From: Polytrichum commune | Lineage: Eukaryota > Streptophyta > Polytrichopsida > Polytrichales > Polytrichaceae | Assembly: GCA_950295325.1 (NCBI GenBank) | Contig: OX485806.1 | Span: 36,582,001 to 36,646,000, forward strand | Direction of reading: 5' to 3' | Length of the DNA stretch: 64,000 nt | Shown: piece after piece, positions 9,906 through 20,995 of the stretch | Position numbering within the stretch: the stretch's first letter is position 1 | How the letters are laid out: every line of letters starts with the position of its first letter | Notes under the pieces: model-generated | What the model saw: only the letters and a program-made list of their open reading frames with translations | The model's database searches: none | What the model was told of the DNA's origin: nothing | Position numbers and translations under genes: made by a program

Positions 9906-9911
9906 TATAAA
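9906..9911 (+). promoter_or_regulatory. Possible TATA box of the T1 transcription unit
   Basis: TATAAA sits in a locally GC-rich context (GGCGGGTAG-TATAAA-GAGCCC), about 220 bp before the palindrome array. It parallels T2, where a TATA box precedes a palindrome-loaded 5' intron. No transcript evidence; tentative. Confidence 0.3.
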
Positions 9912-10127
9912 GAGCCCAACCCCCCCAAATGCTGGTTCTTTCTTTCATGTCCCAATCCTGAGATTGCTGCAAGCTCTCTAAGTTGGAGCTGTAATACACG
10001 GTTTGTGTACGTTTCCATTCATGAGCAGCTAATTACAACAAATATCTACGAGTTCAGTTGTTCCAAATAGGTTATATATAGATTAATAGAGAATCACCCG
10101 AATAAATAGGCGGATTTTGCGGAATTG

Positions 10128-11009
10128 TTTGGGTCGGTCGACCCAAACCCAGCCTTACAGTGTGGGTGCTCTCTGTTGTGAGCCTGAACCCATCCTGCCT
10201 CAAGGTTTGGGTCGATCGACCCAAACCCAGCCCTACAGTGTGGGTGCTCACTGATGTGAGCCTGAACCCATCCTGCCTCAAGGTTTGGGTCGATCGACCC
10301 AAACCCAGCCCTACAGTGTGGGTGCTCACTGTTGTGAGCCTGAACCCATCCTGCCAAAAGGTTTGGGTCGGTCGACCCAAACCCAACCCTACAGTGTGGG
10401 TGCTCACTGTTGTGAGCCTGAACCCATCCTGCCAAAAGGTTTGGGTCGGTCGACCCAAACCCAGCCCCAAAGTGTGGATGCTGTGTGTAGTGAGCTTGAA
10501 CTCATCCTGCCTCGAGGTTTGGGTCGCTCGACCCAAACCCAACCCTCTAAGTGTGGGTGTTGTCTTTAGTGAGCCTGAACCCATCCTGCCAGAAGGTTTG
10601 GGTCGATCGACCCAAACCCAGCCCTCTAAGTGTGGGTGCTGTCTTTAGTGAGCCTGAACCCATCCTGCCAGAAGGTTTGGGTCGATCGACCCAAACCCAG
10701 CCCTCTAAGTGTGGGTGCTCTCTGGAGTGACCTTAAACCCATCCTGCCAAAAAGTTTGGGTCGCTCGACCCAAACCCAGCCCCCTAAGTATGGGTGCTCA
10801 TTATCGTGACCTTAAACCCATCCTGCCAAAAGGTTTGGGTCGCTCGACCCAAACCCAGCCCCCTAAGTATGGGTGCTCCTTGTCGTGACCTTAAACCCAT
10901 CCTCCCAAAAGGTTTGGGTCGCTCGACCCAAACCCAGCGCCTAAGTGTGGGTGCTCTCTGTATTGAGCCTGAAACCTCCTCCCAAAAGGTTTGGGTCGCT
11001 CGACCCAAA
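10128..11009. repeat. Family-A palindrome array, 78-79-bp period, 12 copies, 5' of transposase T1
   Basis: Cores start at 10128, 10206, 10284, 10362, 10440, 10518, 10597, 10676, 10755, 10834, 10913 and 10990: five 78-bp steps, five of 79 and one of 77. Centres are GT, AT, AT, GT, GT, CT, AT, AT, CT, CT, CT and CT. Arms extend to GGTTTGGG/CCCAAACC. Spacers (GTGTGGGTGCT..., GAGCCTGAACCCATCCTGCC) are unrelated to those of the other family-A arrays. The array probably lies in a 5' intron of T1, because an acceptor (GTGTGTAG) precedes the first T1 ATG. Confidence 0.95.
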
Positions 11010-11223
11010 CCCAGCCTCTAAGTGTGGATGGGATCTGGATGACAGTGTGGCCACTGGCCATCCAAAACCTTTACGAACCCAATGGCATATTAGTCATATG
11101 AACTTGTATGAGCACTGAGTATTTGCAATTTTGTTTATATATGATGGTTTTTGTGGTCTTCGATTTGAACCTACAATTTTTGTGATTTTTTGACAATGTT
11201 CAATGTTCATGTGTGTAGGCAGA

Positions 11224-14200
11224 ATGGATGGGTTTAGTGAAATTGGGGATTGGTCATCTGATGACATGGCCACTTGGCCATTTGCATCTGATGATGACTT
11301 AGACATTGTCGGGGAGGCTACTATGGCTGACAGTGCGGATGAAGATCATTTGGATTTACCTTCGTCTTCCGTACCGCAGTGTCCCATTGTTGAATGTACG
11401 GGACTTTCAAGGGCTTCGTGGGTGAATTTGGAGGTGATACTTCTTAACGATAGTGGAGTTGTTGTGGCGGAGGGGATTTGCCGTAACACCCATCCGCAAG
11501 ATTGCATTGATGAAAACCCGCTTGGCACCGAGGACGTTGGGGTTGTCATATTGGAGTCGGTCGTTCATTCCGAGGTGGATCCCACTCATAGGTTCTCCCT
11601 CCGCAGGTGGCCGTTGAGGAATGTCACAATTGATGGAGTTAGCTTGCGTGAACATGAGCAACGACACATGCAAATAGAAAAGGAGGTGCAAGCAAACATG
11701 CGGCCACGCAAGGGTCAAAGAAAGTACGATACATTGGCACGTCCTGCTCCGTCTGCAACTGATTGTAAACGTCAAAGGTTGCTCGGGGAGGAGTCCATTA
11801 GAGAAGTTGCCACAAAGGATTGTTGTGTGCATCGTTGTTGCCAATTGTTTCCAAGGGATAAATTGAAGGCCATCCGCGAAGAAATGTGGCTTGGAGATTT
11901 CCGTCTAAGATCCACAAGAAAACTTGATGTCCATAGGGCGATACATGTGAATGGGATGGGTCGCAAGGTCATCACCATTGAAAGCATGGACGTGTGTTGT
12001 AAGGCATGGTACACCATTCACGGTGTGTCGAAAGCGGACTTTTATCGACAAGCTGCTTATGCCAAGGAAGGCCGCCGGTCCCGTCACCATGGTAATGTGG
12101 GTTTAAAGAAGCCTAGGGAAGCAACAAGGCAAGCAACGGCCACTCTAGCAACCATCATTGTCCCCCTTGCCGATGCAATGCCGCACAAAACACGCACGCT
12201 CACAACCGGTGAAAAGGTTGTGGAGAAAGTTCTTCCCACAGGCACAAAATGGAAAGACATATTGTTGGACGTGAATGCAGTTGGCGAGAAGATTGGGTTG
12301 GAGCCAATTTCATTGTCAAAATTGAGTGCAATTAAGAAACAAAACTTTAGCGAATACATTACAAAAAGATGAGGGGACAAATTTGCCAGGTGCTCTAATT
12401 GCGAGAAGTTGAAGCGCCTCCGGGATGCACACACGATGGGTACCGAGTCATATGCAGCGCATCAATTGAACTATTTCAAGCACGTAAACATGCAAGAGGC
12501 ACACCGTAATGATTATTACACAAATAGAGCTTTGTCCATCTCCAGGCCCTTGGAGGTTCTTACGGTCATCCATGACAAAATGGACCATGCCAAAATAGCC
12601 TCCCCATGTTTTGCAAATCGAATCAAGGCCACGGATGGGTTTTTTAAGTTGCCTGTATCGGTTACAGGTGAACTTCGAAACAATGTCATGACATACCCTA
12701 AATGTTGTGGTTTTTTATTCCGTGATGTACTTGAGAACATGGATTCACTCAAAATGGTTTAATTATATCTAATCACGTTGGGTTGGCATTGCAGGAATGA
12801 TTGCACATGGACACGGTGATGTCAAGTTTGCTCATTATGCTCTTGATTTGTATCCAGCGGATTCAAACCACACAATAGGGTCATTTGCAAGGCTTTTACG
12901 TGATTTAGAGAAACCGCCAGCCTATTCTTCAGGATTGTTATTTGAAAACACGGGTTCAACACCTCTATATGAAGCGTTGTTGGATGGAAAAGATGTATGC
13001 TTTCATTCGTTGCCAGAGCCACCCAGTGATCCCGTGATTGCCAAAAAGTTGCCTCCCACTTTGCGTGTCCAATTGGACAATTGTGCCAAGGACAATAAAA
13101 GTAGATATGTTTTTGCATATTGGTCGTTGTTGGTTGCGAAAGGTATTTTCAAGGAGGTTTTTGTGTCCTTCCTATTGGTAGGCCACACGCACGATGATAT
13201 TGATGCATCTTTTGGGCGGTGGAGCATGAAGTTGCGGGAGGAGGATTTCCCTACAATCCCGTTATTGATGAAGTCGTACATGGATTTGGATAACGTTCCG
13301 GTCATCCCCCATATGATTGAGGAGGTGTCAGACTTCAAGGCATTTATAGAACCTTATATTCGAAGTGGAGCTCACCGATTGATCGGGCATACGAAGGCAC
13401 AACAATTCCGCTTCTATATGCGTGACGATGGTGTCCCGGCCATGCAATATAAGTTGTTGTGCACGACACAAGACTGGAGCCCGCCGGAGGGTCTTCTTGT
13501 GTGGCGCGTGGATGCGGATGGAAAGACCATGTTACCGGATGGGGAGCCTAGGCCTTGCAAGCCAATAGCCATGAAGAATTTGGAGGATATTTTGAAAGGT
13601 ATATCAGGCTTCATACAATATTGGGAGAGTTTAAAAATAGCGGATGTTGGCGGATCATGTTGGCATCGTTATGGGAGTTGGATACATTATTGGACACGTG
13701 TTCGTGCCGCCTTGGCAGACCTCCACCAAGATAGCCCTCATACTTTGAGGCATGGATTTTGGCCACAAACACGAGTCGATGTACAAGCTTCGGAGCCTAG
13801 TCTTTTGGGAAATGGAGAGGTTCGAGAGGAGTTTGATGTGGACGACCATTACGTGGGGCCGGCTAGTAGTCGTCCCCCACCATCTTTCCGCATTGCAGTG
13901 GATTGTCATGAAGGTTATATGCTCATTTTACGTCCTGGAGACGAGACATATGCAAAGCCAGTGTGGGTGGCAAGAGCTTTGTCCAAACCCAATTTTGTAA
14001 CTTCCAGCCCTCATTTTCGACAGATACAAGTGGAGTACTATCGACCGACAGCAAGGAATGAAGATGTGATTCGGCATTATACAGGCTGGGATACAAACCT
14101 TAACTTTCGGTGGAAGGTGGATTCTGAGCACGGTCCATCTTGGGTAGATACAGATTCCATATTCATAGCATGGAAACCACGGAAAAACCATAGTGGATCA

Positions 14201-14281
14201 GTGTCCATCCCTCAAAAGTACATAACTTTTGCAAAAGACAACCTTGCTCGGATTGCACAAGAAGCAACCCACGTTGAATGA
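11224..14281 (+). pseudogene. DUF7869-type putative DDE transposase T1, one nonsense codon
   Basis: Coding runs 11224-12667 and 12795-14281 (977 codons), with a GT-AG intron 12668-12794 (ACAG|GTGAAC ... GCATTGCAG|GA, phase 1). A TGA at 12370-12372 interrupts an otherwise continuous frame. Features in order: acidic N-terminus (MDGFSEIGDWSSDD), a CCVHRCC zinc-type cluster, a CxxC pair (CSNCEK), then IHDKMDHAK, QLDNCAKDNKSRY and VGHTHDDIDASFGR. Those three motifs carry the Asp residues I take as the DDE/DDD triad typical of DUF7869-containing element proteins. T2 matches it along its whole length, including YVGPASSRP and FAKDNL near the C-terminus. Start choice: ATG just after a probable acceptor; an ATG at 11203 in the same frame is possible. 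The TGA could be a CpG-deaminated CGA. The transposase role is inferred from family and context. Confidence 0.75.
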
Positions 14282-14783
14282 GAAGTTGGTAGGATTGTGT
14301 TAGCATGATTATAGTTTAATACGTAATTATAGCAATATAAATTACACATATGTGTGCTCTTCAAAATTGGGGCAGAGTTTAGGTAGAACTTACGAATACT
14401 ATATTGTTTGGAGTTGGATGAATATCCATTTACTATATTTCAAAAAAAAATGAAGTTCATCTTATTATTATGTTTGGGACTATATTGTCGAATGAAGAAA
14501 TATGCATTTATTACATGCACTTTGTATGTTGCAATGTCTATATTCTATTGTGCATGCTAATAATAGAAATCAGTTTATATGTTTTTTGGGTGAAACTTGT
14601 TTGGAGTGCTCTACCCAATGTATTTTTGTTGATGAAGTTGGTGTCGAGTGCTCTACCATATGTGCTTATGTCCGCACATCATAGATTTGGGATATTAGAA
14701 CATATAATATAATTGAGATTGTTGACAATATAGTTTCGGGCCTCTTCAAGTTCTTTGATCCATATATTAATTTGAGACTAGAG

Positions 14784-14809
14784 AAAGTCTCAATTTAACG
14801 AATATAGTG
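14784..14809. mobile_element. Probable right terminal inverted repeat of element A
   Basis: Read inward on the minus strand from 14809, the sequence begins CACTATATTCGTTAAATTGA and continues for nearly 50 bp almost identical to the left end of the MITE at 38900. It lies about 530 bp after the T1 stop. No matching left end was found between 7 and 10 kb, so the left end is probably outside the window, beyond the ParB-like/NIF gene. Confidence 0.65.
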
Positions 14810-16615
14810 TTCTTTACAATAGGGTGCTTGATGCGAACAAAGAAAGGCTCCTCATTGGTTGAGAACCTCTTGGTCAAGCTTGTTCGCTCCATTTCACTTT
14901 ACACTTGGCAAGCTTGCAAGTTAGGAGTTAAAGCTTATTAATGAAGGTTACAACACTTAATACATGGCGCCTCCATGGATTGCAGGTGGCACACCTATGA
15001 TAAGCTCTCAGTTGAAATCCTAAGCTTTCTCATGGAATTTTCTTAGGTTTGTTGAGAGTTAGAGTTCTTGGTTTGTGGACCCAAACTAACGAGCTTTTAG
15101 ACATATTTTGGCTTGTTATGAACTTGTCATAATACCGTCTTCATTTAGAGATAGTTCCTCACTTGATATCCCTCTTTGAATACGGCAACTAAAGACTTGC
15201 TCAAACCAGTGAATGGGGAGATCTAACATTTAACGTAAAATCAACCGAGTGAAATTGATAAATTACTGGTTTAATTTCAGTATTTTAGACCGTATAACCG
15301 AAGGAAGAATTAAGTGTATAGGAAATCAACCGCTTTTGTAAAGTTGATGATGCTTTTTCATCCGTTCCCATTCAAGAATGGGCGTATATTAGCTGCCCCA
15401 CACCATCTCCCATTAGGTTGCCCGAGGGTATCTCTGGTTATAACTAGTTCTCCCACACCTTATCTTGAATCCTTCATTTGTCTCTTTCTATCTTTAAGGA
15501 TTCACATGTATGGTGCCGTGGCGAGACTGCACCAAAGCTATCATCGTCATACCTTTGTTAAGTGTTGTTTTAATGTTTTGCAGCGTTTATTTGATGTTTA
15601 AGGGTGTTGATTTCATATTTTTGAGTGCCTATTTTTGGTAGTTGTTTTCATGTATTATTGAGGGTGTTCCATTGTTTCATACTTGAATAATTTTGATTTC
15701 TTTCAAAGTATGATTTGAAATGAATTTTTATCTTATGTAGTAATCAAAGTTGAATTAGTGTGCAAATTGCCTTAAATTTAGTATGTGTACTGAGTTCTTA
15801 TTTTATTTGTTAGTTTTGTAACCGATTGTTTATAGGAACTTAGGGAAAATGACCGGGAAGCCAAGAAAATGTTAGGTTTTCCACCGAATTGAGTTACGAA
15901 GCTTAGGCATCAACTGGATGAGCATAGACAACCACCGAATGATATGTGGAAAGAGGGGTAAAAGTTTGAGTCAACCCATAAACTCCCCCATTCATTGGCT
16001 CAAACTATTCAAAACTTGAAGATTGGTTGGGTTTTCAATAGTTTGAGCTTTAGATGAAAAGATTGACAAATCCAAAAATCAAACTCGTAAAAATCGTTTG
16101 TTTGGACTCTCGATTCAGGCCCTCCCACCCAAAGATAATGAGGTTATCAACAATTATCCCTTCATAATTTGAGAACTCAATACACTAAATAGTGTATGTA
16201 GTGTCATACGGTATTTTTATGGCAATGTGATAACTTTTCTAATGATATTTCTCATGAATAAGTTTACAAGTATTGTCATCTCAACTCACATGTGTGTAAT
16301 GAAATACTTACGAAGTTTGGTATTTGCATCCTCATATTCTATGTAATGAAATATTGTCATGGACAACTAACACTTGGATGCAAAATCACTTAGTAAGTGA
16401 CAACTCTTGCAACATTGTAAATCTAAGATGCTCGTAATCTTTTACAAGAAATGACAAATAAATTTAGGTTTTACATTTAATGTTGGTGACACTACACAGG
16501 CAGTTTGCATCCAGTAATGAGCAAAACAAATGGAATCGGTGACACTAAATACAGTAATTAGTGTAGTTCACTGGTCATTTAGTATAAGTATCTTTGCAAT
16601 TTTTCTAGTCTCCAC
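14810..16615. other. No gene seen between the two proposed elements
   Basis: AT-rich DNA without coding structure. TTTGAGTCAACCC near 15967 resembles a decayed palindrome arm but has no symmetric partner. Confidence 0.45.
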
Positions 16616-16627
16616 CTGGTGATGATT

Positions 16628-16725
16628 TCCATAACTATGACCTTATCAACTAAAATGAGCCAAAATGTCCAATATGAGACAATCCGTACCTTTGGGAACG
16701 TGCATTGGGAACGTAGTTGACGAGC
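16628..16725. mobile_element. Proposed left terminal repeat of element B
   Basis: The sequence contains TATGACCTTATCAACTAAAA-TGAG, then GTCC, GAGACAAT and two GGGAACGT blocks. The reverse complement of 33358-33450 has the same blocks in the same order, with an identical stretch of about 20 bp, so the two form a diverged inverted pair enclosing about 16.8 kb. Target-site duplications were not identified. Confidence 0.5.
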
Positions 16726-16866
16726 AAAATCCCGTGAATATACCTTAATTGACAATGTTTTTGGAACCACTTGATATAAAAACACATTGTTTCAAACATA
16801 TTGGTTGATTCACCCGTTGTACCGGGGCACATACTGCTGCAGAAACTACACCGTATAACGGGCCAA

Positions 16867-18357
16867 CCACGGGCGAAAGCCCGTGACCAAGGAACACCGC
16901 CCAACACATGCGGGAAAATTTCTATAACGAAAGCTTGACTAACCACAACACATGCACTACAGTAGGAGATATGCACTACAGAAGCCTGACTGTCCAAAGG
17001 CAGATCAACACAATTGAGAAGCAATAAAGCGCTTGAGAGCAATTGTGCTCTAAAATCAGAGGTGAAATCATAGAAGCCTGTCGCCACTAAATTTTGGATA
17101 AAGAATGTTGCTACATCGCACCACGGGCGAAAGCCCGTGGCCAACCAGCACCACGCAAAACATGCAATTTTAATCCATAGCAATTGCCTAACTGTCCTAA
17201 ACCAGACCAACACAACTAGAAGCACAGATGCGCATGACAACGTATATGTAATACATAAATCATTTGTCCAATCACATAAGCCATAAAAGGCACTAAATAT
17301 TGAACAAGGTAGAGGGATAAATCTACGCCAGGACGAAAACCCGTCACAAACCAACACAATGTAAATCATGCACATTTTAAACCAACACAATGTAAATCAC
17401 ACCAAAGATATGTGCACACAAAGAAGACACTACCATACACATGACTATATTTGTGTCCAAAAATTAATGGTTGAATCATAGATACCACAGTGGGCACATC
17501 ATATTGCAGAGAGTTAAAATATAAATGTACCACGGGCGAACGCCCGTAAACAACCGCTAATACATAGGCGTGTAAATCTATAATCATGAAGGTCCACCTA
17601 AGCACAATAGGAGCATGAATCTTTAATCCTTTGCAATATCTTGTCATGGGGTTCTCTTTGAGCTGCAGCTTGTTGCTTGCGCTTTAGCTCTTCAACACGA
17701 AGCTTGTCATTCATCAGAACTGTGGCATCACGAAGTTGCTTCACCCTTGTAGCAATGTAATCAGACATTGATGATGTAGCCTTGGGAGAGCCGCACTTCC
17801 AACATCCTGAACTACTTCCAGAACTACTTCCAGAACCCGTAGGCTCACTAGGGCGAGCGGTTTGGAGAGCAAGTTGTCTCTTCGCCCGAGGGTGCGGCAT
17901 TGTGACCGGAGCTTCAACCGCAACCGCAATCGCGACATCACGTGATTGGAGCATATGTGCCTACAAGAACAACATAACGCAATATTATGAAAATCCCTAG
18001 GGATAAGAAACAAATGCAAATGGGCATTCAAATGGCAAATGAATTACCTTAGGACACGGTGACGACACTTCGGCGAAGTCCGCATCAGCATCTGCACCAT
18101 GCTGTCGGGATGGTGGAGTGGAAATATAATGTTTGGCACGTGTATGCAATGGGGAATGCTGTCAAGATAGTTGGATGTTATTGCATAGAAGAGGAACATT
18201 ATGTGAAGCACCTTTGTTGGTCAGTGGAAACGTTGTGCAAATTCAGAAACAATTTATGATAGCACAAGGAGTCCCAAACTAAAAACCACAATAACAACTA
18301 GGCTGACGGTAAACGCAACAACTAGTCACAGTGCTTGCCACGGGCGAACGCCCGTGG
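16867..18357. repeat. Scattered family-B palindromes in the minus-strand NIF region
   Basis: Copies of CCACGGGCG-NN-CGCCCGTGG type occur at 16867-16885 (centre AA with AGCCCGTG arm), 17121-17140, 17530-17547 (arm decayed) and 18338-18357. A weaker match lies near 17333. They surround the small minus-strand gene and lie downstream of the NIF-like exon. No family-A copy occurs here. Confidence 0.85.
17598..18101 (-). CDS. Small two-exon gene piece: zinc-knuckle-like motif plus C-terminal coiled coil
   Basis: Exon 18101-18048 (18 codons, HGADADADFAEVSSPCPK) joins in phase 0 to exon 17960-17598 (121 codons, ending at a stop). Acceptors are CCCGACAG and TTCTTGTAG, and the donor is AAG|GTAATT. The second exon has a basic stretch (PRAKRQLAL), a Ser/Gly linker, CWKCG (half of a zinc-knuckle-like site) and a charged helix (SMSDYIATRVKQLRDATVLM onward) suited to a coiled coil. 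Further 5' exons are likely but not resolved. It sits between family-B palindromes, downstream of the NIF-like exon and on the same strand. I do not recognise the family. It could be an accessory protein of element B or the C-terminus of a larger one. Confidence 0.45.
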
Positions 18358-18564
18358 GACAATGACAGATGAACAACCAGTGATGCAAAGCAGTATAGTC
18401 GCATTAGATATATTCATGTACATATGACTGTGCCGATACAACAACATTACATAACTTAGGATAAAAAACCAAAACAAATTCATGCATAGTGTGAGTTCCT
18501 CATTAGTCCAATATGCAGTACAAATTGAAAATATGTACACTTCGCCAGAACTTCCTTTGGCTGG

Positions 18565-19322
18565 CTACATTGGCATCTGCACCGCTGGAATTCTACGATC
18601 CGTAGTCACTTCTCTATGTCTAGCCAACGCATTCTTATATATCTGCAAATTTGGTAACTCTAGATTGAAGGGTCCCTGGCCTGATGGATAAGGGTTGCTC
18701 CCTACAAAATCTGGAACATAAACTTGTGAAGTCAAAAGGTTCTGCAAGTAATTATGGAGAGTATCCAAGCTCTGGTTTGACAGAAAAGGGGGGGGATTAA
18801 TGTAACTCCCTGAAGGGTTTGCTATGCACTTGTAAGGGGAGTCATCAACAAGCAATGTGGTTCTATGAGTGGGTGGCTTCGAATGCGGCAGGGGATGCAT
18901 CCGACTCCACTCAAAAAATGCGCAGAGGTCCTTGATGAAGAAACTCGACTCAGCATTCACGGGATTGGGTAAACTCTTTCCGCGCTCATCGGCCAAAACT
19001 TCACACATCTCCTGGCCGAATATATACTCAGGTTGCCTACAACCTTTCAAGAAGTATTGGACAATTGGCTTGAGATTCTTCAGAAGCTTGGAGGACCAGA
19101 TGACAACATGGAAGTTTGAAAGCACAAAGCGCAAGAACCGTCCCAATCCCTTCATGGGAATGACGGCACTATAAGGGAGAAATAGTGGAGCCACTTCCCC
19201 ACATATTAACGGGCTATGTTGTGCATCAAGTGCCTTCCTGGTGTTGACATTGTCGCACTTTGCGTTCCTCACCAGAATCCCGTTCACATCCAGCATGTGA
19301 ACCCTTTGAGGGGTCCACCACT
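18565..19322 (-). CDS. Second NIF/FCP1-like HAD exon (element B copy)
   Basis: The exon follows acceptor GATCCCGCAG and runs to the stop at 18565 without a lesion. It starts two bases into a codon; the frame then reads WWTPQRVHMLDVNGILVRN. Motif I is DVNG (second Asp replaced by Asn, as in the 146-958 exon). Motif II is FHVVIWSSKLLKN and motif III is LLVDDSPYK. The C-terminal part (FVGSNPYPSGQGPF) parallels FVRNNPIGERYLDP of the first copy. The two are clear paralogues at low identity. No ParB-like or methyltransferase-like exon was found upstream (19.3-29 kb), where LTR-like sequence now lies, so this gene is either 5'-truncated by insertion or naturally shorter. Loss of the second catalytic Asp in both copies suggests a conserved non-phosphatase role. 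Confidence 0.7.
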
Positions 19323-19559
19323 CTGCGGGATCACTTTTAGTTAGAATGTTAGCATTAAAAGTTAGAATTGATAGGGAATTTAGGGAAAATTAGTTCATTT
19401 AGCATTTAGCCTAGAAGAAGGAAGGTCAAAATGAAACTAAGTAGTGCTAGAAGATAGCAAAGTAGAAAAAATGTGCTAGCTAGTAAAAACAACTAGCTAA
19501 GCAAATATTAGTAGATGCTAGTTATTAAGCAAATGTTAGTAGATGCTAGCTAAGCAAGT

Positions 19560-20995
19560 GTTAGTTTATTAGTTAGTGTGAGGCACACAAGACTATTGGA
19601 GGTGTTTTACGTAAGAAGATAAAATCGGCGTGAAGAATTTTGAAGAAAAAAAGAAAGAGAGCAAGGGGGATACTTGCCCACTTGCCCCTTGCCAACTCGA
19701 TGGCGGAAAAATTAGAAAGATTTCTAAAGGTTTTTTGTCGGAGCCACCTCGGCGAGAGGGTGGCAACCTCAACCGGGAAAACCCCCGAGCCAAAATTTCG
19801 GGAAAGGGTTTGAAAAATGGATCCGGTGGAGGAGGGGTCCAACCCTTTTGTGAGAGGGTTTAAAAACCCCTCCTTCCACCTTGTAGCTCTCTCTCTTTCT
19901 CTAGTTTTTGGGCGAAGCCCTGCTTCAATGTAGTTAGGAAAAAATCCTTTAGCATGTATTCTCAATGGTCTAAAAGAAAGGCTTGAGAACCTCCTCTACT
20001 CTCTCTCTCCTAGTTAGGTTGTGTGTTTATTAACACACCAACAAAATTATTCCTTCTTTTGTAGAGGTAGGTTGGATGGTAGAGTTTTGAGTAGAGGCAT
20101 TATAGACCTCATCTGCCAATGCCCTGAAAGCTTAGTTCAAAAGCTAGAACAAGATACTTATCATTTTTCTCTTAGAGAGATTTCATATAGCTATCCATAG
20201 CCGTTTCCCATTTGTGATTTGGTTGAGATGACAATTAGTTATGGATTTTCAAAGATGGAGTAAAAAAACTGGGTGGTCTTGTGGGTAGCGGCTGCTGGAT
20301 CAGACCTGCGAGCCCAATAGGAATTTTAATTCCAAGAAATTATATTTTTCCCAAGTAGAACTTTTGTGTAGCTTTCCAAAATGGCTTAGAACATTTGATT
20401 TGAGCATGATTTGAATTAGATATGAATTGTGCAAGATGGGACACATAGTTTGAGAACTTTTGGTTGACTGCTGCATTACAGAGGACCTGCTGGGTTCACT
20501 TCGGCTTACCTTTCTAATCACATATTTTTATCAAATACATCTTTTTAATATCTCTCCAGGGTCATATAGAACGTTTGATTTGACTAAGATTTGAATTAGA
20601 TATGAATTGTTGAAGGCGAGATACATAGTTTAAGCCTTCTTGATTGACTGCTGTGTTACAAGGAGTCCGCTGAATTTCTATTAGCTTAACCTGCTGATGT
20701 CATAATTTTTTCTAGTTAGAGCTTGTTCATAGCTTTCCAATGGTATAAGGAAAGCCTAGATCCAAGTAGTAAGGAATGTGCTATGAATTTTTGAAGTTAG
20801 AAGGTAGATAGGTGGGTTGGAAGGGTCGGTTGAATCGACCTCACACTTCCAACCCTCATAACTTTTGCATTTCTTATCCGATTAGAGTGATTTTTAGATC
20901 ATTGGAAAGATAATTTGGTGCACTAAGTATAAAAATTATGCTTAGGATTAAATTACAGGGCAGAATAACACTTTATATTTTAATTGTTAACTAAG
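19560..20995. mobile_element. LTR-like sequence with ~179-bp internal tandem units
   Basis: A CT-rich leader-like segment (near 19890-20010) is followed by about four diverged units beginning near 20284, 20463, 20642 and 20821 (179-bp period). They share GACTGCTG, TTTGAATTAGATATGAATTG and TAGCTTTCCA-type blocks. Repeated units like this are common inside plant Ty3/gypsy LTRs. No primer-binding site, gag/pol frame or paired LTR was found, so it may be a solo LTR. It lies just upstream of the element-B NIF exon. Confidence 0.35.

Noticed and set aside
10072-11021. Long frames in the palindrome array (repeated GLGRxTQT or VWVxRPK peptides)
   Set aside because: The stop-free palindrome and its 78-bp spacer keep frames open by chance in several frames at once. 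The peptides are translations of a repeat, not genes.
16650-17390. A 246-codon minus-strand frame
   Set aside because: Cys/Trp/Leu-rich with no recognisable domain. It runs through family-B palindromes and the proposed terminal repeat and lacks splice or codon support.
19573-19965. A 130-codon minus-strand frame in the LTR-like region
   Set aside because: Antisense to CT-rich leader-like sequence, low complexity, and no match to gag/pol motifs.
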